64,000 nucleotides of DNA from the NCBI RefSeq assembly GCF_010131535.1, contig NZ_WUBS01000013.1, positions 124,001-188,000 of the forward strand, in the 5' to 3' direction. This document shows, one piece after another, positions 1-9,856 of this stretch (its first letter is position 1; every line of letters starts with the position of its first letter). This DNA is from Acerihabitans arboris (GTDB lineage Bacteria; Pseudomonadota; Gammaproteobacteria; Enterobacterales; Enterobacteriaceae). Under the pieces are notes generated by a model. It did not search any database, was not told the origin of the DNA, and saw nothing but the letters and a program-made list of their open reading frames with translations. The translations under genes and the position numbers were made by a program.

Positions 1-1
1 C

Positions 2-1543
2 CGTAACGATAACAAACACGCCAAGGCCGGTAACCTGAACCATGCGATGACCGTGACCAAAGGCGAGTATATCTGCGTATTCGACTGTGACCACGTCGCC
101 ACCCGCGCTTTCCTGCAGGCGACCGTGGGCAGCTTTTTGATCGACGATCGCCTGGCGCTGATCCAAACGCCCCACTACTTCTATTCGCCCGACCCGTTCG
201 AGCGCAACCTGTCGGCGGCGCGCGATATCCCCAACGAAGGCGCGTTGTTCTACGGACCGGTACAACAGGGCAACGATAACTGGAACGCCACCTTTTTCTG
301 CGGCTCCTGCGCGGTGATCCGCCGCAGTGCGCTGGAACAGATTGGCGGCTTTGCGGTGGAAACCGTTACCGAGGACGCCCATACCGCCCTCAAGCTGCAG
401 CGGCTGGGCTGGAATTCCGCGTTCCTGTCCGTTCCGTTGGCGGCCGGCCTCGCCACCGAACGCCTGGGACTGCACGTTATCCAGCGCACCCGTTGGGCGC
501 GCGGCATGACCCAGATTTTCCGTATGGATAATCCATTGTTCGGCCGGGGCCTGAAATGGCAGCAGCGTTTGTGCTATCTCAACGCCATGCTGCATTTCCA
601 ATACGGTTTGCCGCGCGTGGTATTCCTGACCGCGCCGCTGGCCTATCTGCTGTTTAACCAGAATATTATCGCCTCGTCCGCCAGCACCATTTTCGCTTAT
701 GTGCTGCCGCATCTGTTCCTGGCGGTCTACATTAACTCCCGGATGAATGGACGTTTCCGTTATACCTTCTGGGGTGAAATCTACGAAACGGTGATGGCGT
801 TCCATTTGATCATCCCCACCGTGCTGACCTTGATTTCCCCGAAGCACGGCAAATTTAACGTGACCGACAAGGGCGGGCTGCTGGACGTCGGCTTCTTTGA
901 TTTCCATATCGTCAAGCCGCACCTGATCGTGGCGGTATTGCTGGGCATCGGCATTGCCGCCGGCGTGGTGCGCGCGGTCATGCATGACTATTTCAACGTC
1001 GACCCGCGGGTTATTTTGCTTAATGTCGTCTGGGCGTCGCTGAGCGTCATCATCTTGCTGGCGGCGATTGCCGTGGCCAAAGAGACGCGCCAGATCCGCA
1101 AGACCATTCGTATCGATGTCAGCATTCCGGCCATTATCCACTATGCCAGCGGAATTTCAGCACGCACCGAAACCCTGGACCTCTCCATGGGCGGGATGAA
1201 GCTGGTCACACCCGACGAGCGCTACCAAAACGATCGCATCGAGGAAGTCGAACTGCGGCTGCAGTCCGGCGCGGTCTGCATTCCAGTCAGCCTGATCGGC
1301 GCCGACGCCAACGTGATTCGCCTGATGTTTGAAGAGATGCCGCTGGAAAAACGACGTGAGCTGGTGCGGGTGGTGCTGGCCCGCGCGGATGCCTGGATCG
1401 TGCCGCCGTATCCGAAGGACAGGCCATTGCACTCATTTGCCAGCATTGTCCGTTGCGTGTTCGAACTGTTTTACAACACCTGGAAAGAGCGCGGCCAAAA
1501 AAGAAAAAATGCCAAGTCCGCTGGACCTGGCGAAGCGACTTAA
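2..1543 (+). CDS. bcsA: Cellulose synthase catalytic subunit BcsA, C-terminal part
   Basis: Inner-membrane glycosyltransferase (family 2) that polymerises UDP-glucose into beta-1,4-glucan and exports it. The gene is cut by the window edge; the frame is open from base 2, so about 513 residues remain and the N-terminal membrane helices and first substrate motif are missing. Visible motifs are the second metal-binding motif FDCDH, the acceptor-site TED (in ETVTEDAH) and QRTRW, followed by several hydrophobic segments. The C-terminal PilZ domain keeps both cyclic-di-GMP signatures, RKTIR (RxxxR) and DLSMGG (DxSxxG), so the enzyme should be activated by c-di-GMP. It is first in the run bcsA-B-C-D-Z, with bcsB starting 20 bases after its stop. 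Confidence 0.97.
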   Translation, partial: RNDNKHAKAGNLNHAMTVTKGEYICVFDCDHVATRAFLQATVGSFLIDDRLALIQTPHYFYSPDPFERNLSAARDIPNEGALFYGPVQQGNDNWNATFFCGSCAVIRRSALEQIGGFAVETVTEDAHTALKLQRLGWNSAFLSVPLAAGLATERLGLHVIQRTRWARGMTQIFRMDNPLFGRGLKWQQRLCYLNAMLHFQYGLPRVVFLTAPLAYLLFNQNIIASSASTIFAYVLPHLFLAVYINSRMNGRFRYTFWGEIYETVMAFHLIIPTVLTLISPKHGKFNVTDKGGLLDVGFFDFHIVKPHLIVAVLLGIGIAAGVVRAVMHDYFNVDPRVILLNVVWASLSVIILLAAIAVAKETRQIRKTIRIDVSIPAIIHYASGISARTETLDLSMGGMKLVTPDERYQNDRIEEVELRLQSGAVCIPVSLIGADANVIRLMFEEMPLEKRRELVRVVLARADAWIVPPYPKDRPLHSFASIVRCVFELFYNTWKERGQKRKNAKSAGPGEAT

Positions 1544-1563
1544 GCTTACGCGGAAATCATCGA

Positions 1564-4122
1564 ATGCCATTTCGTATCAGGAAGATAGCCCACTTTTTTA
1601 TGCTCATCGCAGCCCTGGGCGGCTTCGGGGCCACGGCATGCATTAGATCGGCCTTTGCCGCCGATCCGCCGGCGCCCGCCGCGCCGGTTTATCATCTGCC
1701 GCCGCTGCCGGCGCCGCAGGGCAATGATGGCGCGGGCGTTCAGTCCGGTGACGCCTCGGCCGGCCAATCCGCAGCAGCGAAATCGACCAACGATCCCGCC
1801 TCCGGCGCCAACGCGGCGGCGGATGGCGGCGCGCAGTCAACCTTGCCGGATGCCGGCGCGCCCCCCGCCCACGGCCTGCCGATGGATTTCCCTCCGCCGG
1901 TGATAAGCGTGGCGCCGCAGGATGCCTCCGCCGGCGCGGCGGGCCAAAATATCGATAACCAGCTTGCGCAGGTCACCCCCATTAGCGACGATACCATCAG
2001 CGTCGCCAATATGGGCCAGCCGAACGGCCTGACCCTGAGCGGCGGCCAGCTGCAATCCGGGATTGTGTTTACCCTGCCGCGCGACCAGGTGGCCACCACC
2101 GCCCGGTTGTTTCTGGCGCTGAAGGTATCCCCGGCCCTCGCCGCCCGCGATACCAGCCTGCGCCTGATGCTCAACGGCCAGGAACTGGGCAATGTGGCTC
2201 TCAGCCAGGCCAACGCCACGGATAATGTCTATGAGCTGGATATCCCGGCGGCGATGATTGTCAGCAACAATAACCTGAGCTTTAGCGTCAATGACGATAA
2301 TACCCTGACCTGCGAGCGGGACCTGTCGGACAAATATTGGGTGACCATCCTGCCCGCCAGCCATCTGCAGCTGAGCAGCCAGATACTGGACATCGGCCGC
2401 GACCTGAGCCATTTTCCCCGTCCTTTTTACGATCCGTTGTCGATGAAAGGCTCGTCGGTGGCGTTTATCTTCAGCCAGACGGTCAAATCCGACTCGGTGG
2501 CGGCCGCCAGTATGCTGGCGTCCTATTTCGGCCTGTTGTCCAGTTACCGTAATATGGATTTCCCGGTGCATCTGAACCAGCTGCCGCCGCAAAACGGCAT
2601 TCTGTTCGGCGAGCCCGGCGAAAAAATCGCCGACATCACCCTGCCCCAGGTTACCGGTCCCACGTTGCAGATGATCGATAACCCGCTCAATCCGGTATAT
2701 AAATTATTATTGGTAGTCGGGCGCAACGGCAACGAAATGCGCCAGGCCGCCTATCGCCTGATTTCGTCGCCGCTGCCGCCCAGGCAGGACGTGATCCGGG
2801 TGCAGAACCAGGCCATTCCGTTACGCCAACCCTATGATGCCCCGCGCTGGATTGATACCACCAAGCCGGTCTACCTGAAAGATCTGGCGCAAAGCCCGGC
2901 GGCGCTTACCGCCAACGGCCTGTATCATGACGGCATCCGCATCGGCTTTCGCGCCGCCCCGGATCTGTTTATGTGGGATGGCGATTCCATACCGGTAAAA
3001 ATTGATTACCGTTTCCCTATCGAGACCTGGATTGACGAGGATTTGTCTCAGCTAAGCATTACGCTTAACGGGACGTTCCTCCACAGTTTGCCGGTGAACA
3101 AACACGGCCTGGTGGAAACCGCCTGGCGCATGCTGGGCGGCGATACCCGCCAGGAAACCTTCAACCTGCAGCTGGCGCCCTATTTGATTTATGGCGATAA
3201 CCAAATGGAGTTTTATTTTGCCCTCAAGCCCAAGGCGGACGCGCCCTGCAGCCTGCTGACCAGCAATAATATCAAAAGCCGCATCGACCCCGACTCGACT
3301 ATCGACCTGAGCCGGACGCACCATTTTACGATGTTGCCAAACCTGTCCTATTATGTCGGCGCGTCATTCCCCTTCAGCCGGCTGGCGGATTTCTCCCAAA
3401 CGCTAATGCTACTGCCCGCCAAACCGGAAGCGGGTGAAATCGCCACGCTGCTGGCCATGGCCGCCCGGGCCGGCAACGCCACCGGCATCCCGCTTAATCG
3501 CGTGGATGTGCGCCTGGGCCTGCAAGACCACGGGGCCGGCGCGATCCCCCTGGCGGACAAGGATATCCTCGCCTTCGCCTCGCTCAGGCAGACCGATCTG
3601 GTGCGCGATCTGCTGGCCGGTTCGCCCTATGAAATGCGCAACGGCCTGCTATCGGTAAAAGCAGAGACCCTGACCGATACCTTGAAACGCTATGTTACCG
3701 GACGTTTCTTCCGTCAGGGGGTGGAGGCGGACCGTTACCTGGCGTCCACCGACGCGTGGCGGGGTTTCCTGAGTTTCACCTCACCCTGGGCCGGCAACCG
3801 GGTGGTGGTAATGGCCACGGCCACCGACAGCGGCCAGTTGGCGCATTTAAACGGTGACCTGCAGTTGCCGGTCATTAATGCGGGAATTCGCGGCGACATC
3901 GCGGTGATCAACGCCGAAAATGGGGTAAAAAGCTTTTCCGTCGGCAACCAGTTCCCCAGCGGCGAAATGCCCTGGTACATGATGATCATTTGGTATGCCA
4001 ACCAGCATATTATTTTCCTTTCTTTAGGTGGCCTGGCGTTCGCGGTGCTGATAGGAAGTTGCATTTATGTTCTGCTGGCACGGCATGCGGCTAAACGCCT
4101 GGCCAATAGTGCGAACAAATAA
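1564..4122 (+). CDS. bcsB: Cellulose synthase periplasmic subunit BcsB
   Basis: Periplasmic, membrane-anchored partner of BcsA that guides the glucan across the periplasm. I chose the ATG at 1564, 20 bases after the bcsA stop: it starts a normal signal peptide (basic MPFRIRKIAHFF, hydrophobic core, cleavage near RSAFA-ADPP), whereas the longer frame opening at 1453 only overlaps bcsA in another frame. The protein is 852 residues. A proline/alanine-rich, low-complexity stretch of about 100 residues follows the signal peptide, then the BcsB carbohydrate-binding and flavodoxin-like body, and one C-terminal membrane helix near residues 815-838 that anchors it next to BcsA. Confidence 0.96.
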   Translation: MPFRIRKIAHFFMLIAALGGFGATACIRSAFAADPPAPAAPVYHLPPLPAPQGNDGAGVQSGDASAGQSAAAKSTNDPASGANAAADGGAQSTLPDAGAPPAHGLPMDFPPPVISVAPQDASAGAAGQNIDNQLAQVTPISDDTISVANMGQPNGLTLSGGQLQSGIVFTLPRDQVATTARLFLALKVSPALAARDTSLRLMLNGQELGNVALSQANATDNVYELDIPAAMIVSNNNLSFSVNDDNTLTCERDLSDKYWVTILPASHLQLSSQILDIGRDLSHFPRPFYDPLSMKGSSVAFIFSQTVKSDSVAAASMLASYFGLLSSYRNMDFPVHLNQLPPQNGILFGEPGEKIADITLPQVTGPTLQMIDNPLNPVYKLLLVVGRNGNEMRQAAYRLISSPLPPRQDVIRVQNQAIPLRQPYDAPRWIDTTKPVYLKDLAQSPAALTANGLYHDGIRIGFRAAPDLFMWDGDSIPVKIDYRFPIETWIDEDLSQLSITLNGTFLHSLPVNKHGLVETAWRMLGGDTRQETFNLQLAPYLIYGDNQMEFYFALKPKADAPCSLLTSNNIKSRIDPDSTIDLSRTHHFTMLPNLSYYVGASFPFSRLADFSQTLMLLPAKPEAGEIATLLAMAARAGNATGIPLNRVDVRLGLQDHGAGAIPLADKDILAFASLRQTDLVRDLLAGSPYEMRNGLLSVKAETLTDTLKRYVTGRFFRQGVEADRYLASTDAWRGFLSFTSPWAGNRVVVMATATDSGQLAHLNGDLQLPVINAGIRGDIAVINAENGVKSFSVGNQFPSGEMPWYMMIIWYANQHIIFLSLGGLAFAVLIGSCIYVLLARHAAKRLANSANK

Positions 4123-4171
4123 CCGTATTTACAAGCAGTGTTGCCTGTCTGGGCCATATGGGTAAGAGAAG

Positions 4172-7100
4172 ATGAAACGGCAAATCAAAAAAGACTTAAA
4201 AACGCTGTATGTCGCCGGCCTGGCGGGCCTGTCGCTTTTTTCCGCCCTGGCGCAGGCGGCGGATAACAGCCCGGCCATCAACGCACTGCTGCAGCAGGCG
4301 GCCTATTGGCATGAAAAAGCCCATAACGACCTGGCTCAGGAGTCTTTGCAGAAAATCCTGGCGGTGGATGAGAATAACGCCGATGCGCTTTATCTGCTCT
4401 CACTCTACGCGCTGCGCGACGGACAGAAGGCCGAGGCCCAGAAATGGCGCCAGCGGCTGGTCAAGGCCTCGCCCAACGACGCGCGGTTGCAAAACCTCGA
4501 CAGCGCCAGCGTATTGCAAACCATATCGCCCACCCAGTTAGCCAATGCCCGGCAATTGGCGGCGCAGGGCAACACCGCCCGCGCCCTTGACAGCTACCGT
4601 ACCCTGTTCCAGGGCAACCAGCCCCTGGACAGCCTGGCGGTGGAATATTACGAAACCCTGGCCGGGATACCCGCGTCACGTCCGGACGCCATCGCCGGCC
4701 TGCGCAGCCGCGTCGGCCAGCAGCCGTCCGATGCGGCCGCCAAACTGGCATTGGGGCGGATCCTTACCTACGACGAAAATACCCGGCGCGAAGGGATCGG
4801 CCTGCTGTCGCCGATGGCCGCCAATAGCAAAGCGGCGGACAACGCCCTGCGCCAGGCGCTGATCTGGATGGCGCCGCAGCCCGGCGACAAAACCGCCTAT
4901 GACGATTATATGCAGCGCCATCCCAGCGACGGCGCGGTGTTACGGCATTTCCAGCAAAGCGTGGGCGGCGCTGAAAAAGGAGAGGGTTATAGCGCTCTTA
5001 ACAGCGGCGATCTTGCGGCGGCGCGCAGCCGGTTCGAGGCGGTGCTGACCACCAACCCCAACGACGGCGACGCCCTGGCGGGATTGGGGTATATCGCCAT
5101 GCGCGGCGGCGATTTCAGCGCGGCGGAAAACTATCTTAACCAGGCGGTGAAACAAGGCGGCCCGAACAGCGCGCAATGGGCCTCGCTTGCCAAGGACGCC
5201 CATTTTTACGGTGAGCTGAACAAAGCCAAGGGCGCGGTCTCGTCCGGCGATCTGAATACGGCGTTAACCCTCAGCGCGCCGCTGGCGCAGGCGGAAGGGA
5301 GCAAGGGCATATCGGCGGAGCTGTTCCGCGCCGACGTATTGCGCCGCCGGGGCGACCTGGCCGGCGCGGAGCAGACCTATCGCTCCGCGCTGTCGAACGA
5401 TCCGCAAAATACCGATACCAAGCTGGGGTTGTACTACACCCTGCGCCAGGCCGATAAAACCGCCGAAGCGCAGCAGGTGTTGGCGACGATTCCGGCGGAC
5501 AAGCGCCCGCAGGTGGCGGCGGGCGCCGTAAGCGTGGACCCCTTGCGCCGCCAGGCGGCGCAGGCGGGCGATCCGCAGCGGGCCTTGAGTTTGTTGCAGC
5601 AGGCGCTGGAAAAACAGCCGTCCAATATCTGGGTGCGCCTGGATATGGCGCGCATCCTGCAAAAACAGGGCGACAGCGCCCAGGCGCAGGCCCTGCTGGC
5701 CGCCGCCGGTCAACGTGGCGCGCCGGCGGATAATCTGTACGCCGCCGCCTTGTTCGCCAGCGAAACCCAGCGTTGGGCGGTGGCGTCACAGCTGCTGGCC
5801 TATATCCCCGAAAGCCGCCGTAACCGCGCCATGCGCGATCTGGCCGTGCGGGTAAATTTTAACCAGCAGATGTCCGGCGCCGAGCGCTATATGCAGCAGG
5901 GCAACCGCACCGCGGCGTTAAATACCCTGCGCGCCCTGGCGCAAACGCCGCCCAGCGCGCCGGCCGATGCCGGCAAGCTGGCGCAGGACCTGATGGCCCT
6001 GGGCGACAGCGCCGCCGCGGTGGCGCTGGTACGTAATAATATGCGCGCCGGCGTTAACGGCACGGCCGGCGATTATGCCGCCCAGGTGGGCGTGCTGAAC
6101 CAGGCGGGCCTGACCGCCGAAGCGGAAGCCTGGATGAATAACCCGAGCATCCTGGCCAACAGCACGCCGGCCGAGCTGAGCCGCATTCGCCAGGGGTCGG
6201 TGATCAACCAGGCGGATGAACTGCGCGCGCGCGGCCAGTACGCTGCGGCCTACGATAAGCTGATCGTGGCGATGCAAAGCGACCCGCAGAACGTCGACCT
6301 GATGCTGGCCATGGCGCGCCTCTACCAGTCCGGCAAAATGAACGAGCAGGCGGCGCGGGTCTATGATTATGTGCTGGTGCGCGATCCGCAAAACGAAGGC
6401 GCCCGTGAAGGCGCGGCCAACGCCGCGCTGGCGCAGGGCGATATCGGGCGCGCCAAGCGGCTGGTGGCCGGCATGCAGGGCCCGCGCTCGGTGGACCGCA
6501 TGGTGCTTGAAGCGCGGATTGCCGAGGCGGCCGGGGATCATGAGCAGGCCATTGCCCTGCTGCGCTCGGCCAAAGGCCGGATAATCGGCCTCAATACCGC
6601 CGGGCCCGGCGGCGCGCCGGTGATCGGCGGGCTGGAAACCGCCGATAATCCCTTTGTCAACAAAAGCGCGGCCGCGACGGCGCCGCGCACCGCGTCCGCT
6701 TACGGCACCGTTTTGCCCTGGCAGCGTTCCGATACCGTGTCGCCGCTGCCGCTGACCGGCATGACGCTGGCGTCGGCCAACGCCGAGACGCCGGAAGATC
6801 GTACGCTGAAACAAATCAACCAGTTGCTCGATCAGGAGCAGCAAAAAACCGCCACCTGGGTCGAGGGCGATGTGGGCATCCGCTCGCGCGACGGTGAAAG
6901 CGGCCTGAGCGGACTGACGGAAATCAAGGCGCCGCTGGTGCTGTCCGGCGTGCCGTTCGACAGCTCGCGGCTGAAGCTGACGGTAACGCCGGTATCGCTG
7001 GACTCCGGCTCCACCAGCGGCACGGTCAGCAACCGCTTCGGCACCGGCGCGCTGCAACAGGCCAGGCTGGTGGAAGCCGCCACCGCGGCCGCCACCGCCA

Positions 7101-8098
7101 CCGCCGGCGCCACGACGTCGACCACCACCACGTCCACCACCACCGGCTCGGACGGCACGTCAAGCACCACCACCACCACGACGTCCTCCACGTCGGACGC
7201 CGCCTCCTCCGTCAACTCCGGCGATTACGTCGCCGATTCTTCCGGTGCGCAAAAAGCCTCCGGCGTGGAAGTCAACCTGGCGCTCAGCGGCGACAGCTAT
7301 AAAGCCGATGTGGGCACCACGCCGCTGGGCGAGGATCTGAGTTCGCTGGTGGGCGGCCTGCAGTGGTCGCCCAGCCTGAGTAACTTCAGTAAGCTTATCT
7401 TCACCGCCGAGCGGCGCGCGGTAACCGACAGCCTGCTTGCCTACGTGGGCACCCGGGATAAAATTACCGGTAAAAAATGGGGCCAGGTCACCAAGAACGG
7501 CGGCGGGGTGCAATATTCCTACGACGACGGCGACGCGGGTTTATACGCCGGCATCGGCGGTTATAGCTACCTGGGCGAGAATATTCCCGGCAATACCGGC
7601 ATCACCTCCTCGGCGGGCTTCTATGTGCGCCCGTTGCGCGAGGATCATAGCGAGGTGAAGACCGGTATTAATATCACCTTCATGGACTATGATAAAAACC
7701 TGAGCTATTACAGCTACGGCCAGGGCGGTTATTTCAGCCCGCAAAACTATATCAGCGTCTCGCTGCCGGTGGATTACACCCAAAAGTACGACGATTGGGA
7801 CCTGACGCTCGGCGGCTCGGTGGGCTATCAATCCTATTCCCAGGATAAAAGCGCCTATTACCCGAATAATCCGGCCCTGCAAACCGCGCTGGAATCCCTG
7901 GTCGCCGCCGGTTACGCCGATTCCGCCTATTACGACGCCCGTAATGAAAACGGCGTCAGCTATAACGTGCATGCCAACGGCAGTTATAAGATCAATCCCA
8001 ACATGGCGGTGGGCGGCCAGGTGGGTTACGACACCTTTGGCGACTACTCCGAGAGCACCGCGCTGGTGTACTTCAAATATTTATTGGGTGGTAAATAA
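4172..8098 (+). CDS. bcsC: Cellulose synthase outer-membrane export protein BcsC
   Basis: Outer-membrane porin with a long periplasmic TPR superhelix that lets the cellulose chain leave the cell. 1308 residues. A signal peptide ends near ALAQA-AD; the first ~850 residues are repeated TPR-like helical pairs rich in Ala, Gln and Leu. Unusually, between the TPR body and the barrel there is a threonine/serine-rich low-complexity linker (about residues 978-1010, bases 7105-7203). The last ~280 residues are the BcsC barrel domain (Pfam BCSC_C), with alternating aromatic strands and a C-terminal VYFKYLLGGK. The ATG at 4172 lies 49 bases after bcsB behind a GGGTAAGAGAAG stretch. Confidence 0.96.
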   Translation: MKRQIKKDLKTLYVAGLAGLSLFSALAQAADNSPAINALLQQAAYWHEKAHNDLAQESLQKILAVDENNADALYLLSLYALRDGQKAEAQKWRQRLVKASPNDARLQNLDSASVLQTISPTQLANARQLAAQGNTARALDSYRTLFQGNQPLDSLAVEYYETLAGIPASRPDAIAGLRSRVGQQPSDAAAKLALGRILTYDENTRREGIGLLSPMAANSKAADNALRQALIWMAPQPGDKTAYDDYMQRHPSDGAVLRHFQQSVGGAEKGEGYSALNSGDLAAARSRFEAVLTTNPNDGDALAGLGYIAMRGGDFSAAENYLNQAVKQGGPNSAQWASLAKDAHFYGELNKAKGAVSSGDLNTALTLSAPLAQAEGSKGISAELFRADVLRRRGDLAGAEQTYRSALSNDPQNTDTKLGLYYTLRQADKTAEAQQVLATIPADKRPQVAAGAVSVDPLRRQAAQAGDPQRALSLLQQALEKQPSNIWVRLDMARILQKQGDSAQAQALLAAAGQRGAPADNLYAAALFASETQRWAVASQLLAYIPESRRNRAMRDLAVRVNFNQQMSGAERYMQQGNRTAALNTLRALAQTPPSAPADAGKLAQDLMALGDSAAAVALVRNNMRAGVNGTAGDYAAQVGVLNQAGLTAEAEAWMNNPSILANSTPAELSRIRQGSVINQADELRARGQYAAAYDKLIVAMQSDPQNVDLMLAMARLYQSGKMNEQAARVYDYVLVRDPQNEGAREGAANAALAQGDIGRAKRLVAGMQGPRSVDRMVLEARIAEAAGDHEQAIALLRSAKGRIIGLNTAGPGGAPVIGGLETADNPFVNKSAAATAPRTASAYGTVLPWQRSDTVSPLPLTGMTLASANAETPEDRTLKQINQLLDQEQQKTATWVEGDVGIRSRDGESGLSGLTEIKAPLVLSGVPFDSSRLKLTVTPVSLDSGSTSGTVSNRFGTGALQQARLVEAATAAATATAGATTSTTTTSTTTGSDGTSSTTTTTTSSTSDAASSVNSGDYVADSSGAQKASGVEVNLALSGDSYKADVGTTPLGEDLSSLVGGLQWSPSLSNFSKLIFTAERRAVTDSLLAYVGTRDKITGKKWGQVTKNGGGVQYSYDDGDAGLYAGIGGYSYLGENIPGNTGITSSAGFYVRPLREDHSEVKTGINITFMDYDKNLSYYSYGQGGYFSPQNYISVSLPVDYTQKYDDWDLTLGGSVGYQSYSQDKSAYYPNNPALQTALESLVAAGYADSAYYDARNENGVSYNVHANGSYKINPNMAVGGQVGYDTFGDYSESTALVYFKYLLGGK

Positions 8099-8100
8099 GT

Positions 8101-8580
8101 ATGCAGGATATGCCTGACACAACTCCCGAGCTGGACTATTTCCGCCGGCGGCAATGCCAGGCCGGCTGGCAGGATCTGCTGGATATCATGATATCCGGCA
8201 TTACCGCCAACGCCGGCGACGAAGACCGCCGGCAGTTCCTGAATTTGATGGGCAGCCAGTTGGCCGGACGCTTCCCGTTGCCCCATGCCGAAACGGTCGG
8301 GGATCTGGAGGACAGCCTGAACCGGCTGTGGTCCGATTTCCATTGGGGCTTCGTGCAGCTGCAGCCGGGCGAGACCTGCCTTACGCTGGCGCATCATGCG
8401 TTTCCCGCCGCCGCGCCCGGGGCGCGGGAGGAGGAATGGACCGCCGGACTGGCGGCGGTCCTTGAAGGCGCCTATGCTGAATGGTTATCAGCCCAGGGCG
8501 GACAGCCTCATGTCGCGCTGCGTTGGCAACCAGACAGCGCGGAAGGCATAATGACCTTTAGTTATCAAAACAGCATTTAA
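8101..8580 (+). CDS. bcsD: Cellulose synthase subunit BcsD
   Basis: Small periplasmic subunit (159 residues) of the BcsD family, known from Komagataeibacter and several enterobacteria, where it helps arrange glucan chains into ordered fibrils. It starts two bases after the bcsC stop, so translation is probably coupled. No signal peptide is seen, as usual for the family. Its presence makes this a bcsD-type operon, unlike the bcsQABZC/bcsEFG arrangement of E. coli; bcsE, bcsF and bcsG are not in the window. The family call rests on length, position and overall resemblance. Confidence 0.88.
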   Translation: MQDMPDTTPELDYFRRRQCQAGWQDLLDIMISGITANAGDEDRRQFLNLMGSQLAGRFPLPHAETVGDLEDSLNRLWSDFHWGFVQLQPGETCLTLAHHAFPAAAPGAREEEWTAGLAAVLEGAYAEWLSAQGGQPHVALRWQPDSAEGIMTFSYQNSI

Positions 8581-8592
8581 GGGATTAGCGTC

Positions 8593-9594
8593 ATGAATTT
8601 TGCCCGCCATCTATCATTGCTGCTCGGTTTGATTTTTACACTGCTGACGGGCGCCGCGCAAGCCGACAGCGCCGGCTGGCAACATTATAAAAGCCGCTAT
8701 ATGCTGCCGGAAGGCCGCATTATCGACACCGGCAACCACAATGTCAGCCATACCGAAGGCCAGGGCTACGCCATGCTGCTGGCGGTTAACTATAATGACC
8801 GCGCCACCTTCGATACCCTGCTGAAATGGACCAACCAGCATCTGTACCGCAAAGATATCGGGCTGTACTCCTGGCGCTACGATCCCGCAGCCACCCCGCC
8901 GGTGGCCGATCTCAACAATGCCTCCGACGGCGACACCCTGATTGCCTGGGCGCTGCTGCAGGCCGGCCAGAAGTGGCAGCAACCGCAATATACCGCGGCG
9001 TCCAATGCGCTCCAGGCGGCGATCGTTAAGCACAACGTGATTAAGTTCGCCGGCTACAGCCTGCTGCTGCCGGGAGCGTCGGGATTTAACCAGAACAGTT
9101 CGGTGACGCTCAACCCGTCCTATTTTGTTTTCCCCGCCTGGCAGGCGTTTTACCAGGCCGGCCACCTTAAGGTGTGGAACGATTTAACCACCGATTCCCT
9201 GAAACTTCTGGGACGGATGCGCTTTGGCGACCCGCAGTTGCCCACCGATTGGGTGACCCTGCGGGCGGACGGCGCCTTATCTCCCGCCGATCGCTGGCCG
9301 TCGCGCTTCAGCTTTGACGCCGTGCGCATCCCGCTGTATATCAACTGGGCGCAGCGCAACAGCCTGTCGCTTGGGCCCTACGTCGCCTACTGGCGCCAGT
9401 TCGACCGGCTGGCCACGCCCGCCTGGGTGGATGTGCTGAGCGGCGCCAAGGCCGATTTCATGCTGTCGCCGGGCATGCTGGCCATCCGCGACGCCATCAT
9501 GGCCAACGGCGCGCAGGTTAACGACAATATTCAGCCACAGGAAGACTACTACTCCGCCAGCCTGCGGATGCTGACATACTGGTCGCTGAAATGA
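8593..9594 (+). CDS. bcsZ: Periplasmic endo-1,4-beta-glucanase BcsZ (GH8)
   Basis: Glycoside hydrolase family 8 endoglucanase that trims cellulose during synthesis in the periplasm. 333 residues with a signal peptide ending near GAAQA-DS. The catalytic acid lies in SHTEGQGYAM (general acid Glu) and the conserved aspartate in NNASDGDTLIAWAL; the aromatic-rich remainder (SRFSFDAVRIPLY) is typical of the GH8 barrel. It starts 12 bases after bcsD and is the last gene of the operon, followed at 9722 by a strong terminator. Confidence 0.96.
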   Translation: MNFARHLSLLLGLIFTLLTGAAQADSAGWQHYKSRYMLPEGRIIDTGNHNVSHTEGQGYAMLLAVNYNDRATFDTLLKWTNQHLYRKDIGLYSWRYDPAATPPVADLNNASDGDTLIAWALLQAGQKWQQPQYTAASNALQAAIVKHNVIKFAGYSLLLPGASGFNQNSSVTLNPSYFVFPAWQAFYQAGHLKVWNDLTTDSLKLLGRMRFGDPQLPTDWVTLRADGALSPADRWPSRFSFDAVRIPLYINWAQRNSLSLGPYVAYWRQFDRLATPAWVDVLSGAKADFMLSPGMLAIRDAIMANGAQVNDNIQPQEDYYSASLRMLTYWSLK

Positions 9595-9721
9595 AGCGGG
9601 AAGAAATTACCATGAGTCCGATCGGTGGCGCTGACAATAGCGTCACCAGTAAAATCAGCTGGTAACACCAGGTCCAGCTCTTTGCGTTTTTTGCCATCCA
9701 CGGATGTGATAGATATCGAAG

Positions 9722-9767
9722 TGACGCCGCAAATCATCAATGATGATTTGCGGCGTCATTTTTTTTA
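9722..9767 (+). terminator. Rho-independent terminator of the bcs operon
   Basis: An almost perfect 37-base palindrome (18-base arms at 9722-9739 and 9741-9758) followed by nine T residues on the plus strand. The T tract is only on the plus side, so it mainly terminates bcs transcription before the opposing dpp operon. The stretch 9595-9721 between bcsZ and this site holds nothing I recognise. Confidence 0.92.
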
Positions 9768-9856
9768 TCTGTGAATTTTTTTCGGTCCAGGCTGCCGTCG
9801 GCATGACGGGCAAGAAGCATCCCATCATGCCCGCCAGCACGTTTATGTCATCACAT

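Noticed and set aside
5918-7057. 379-codon open frame antisense to bcsC, and a similar one antisense to dppA (14312-15454)
   Set aside because: Composition typical of antisense shadows; the sense genes are well-identified.
9549-9740. 62-codon minus-strand frame between bcsZ and dppF
   Set aside because: It begins within the terminator palindrome, overlaps bcsZ and has no ribosome-binding site.
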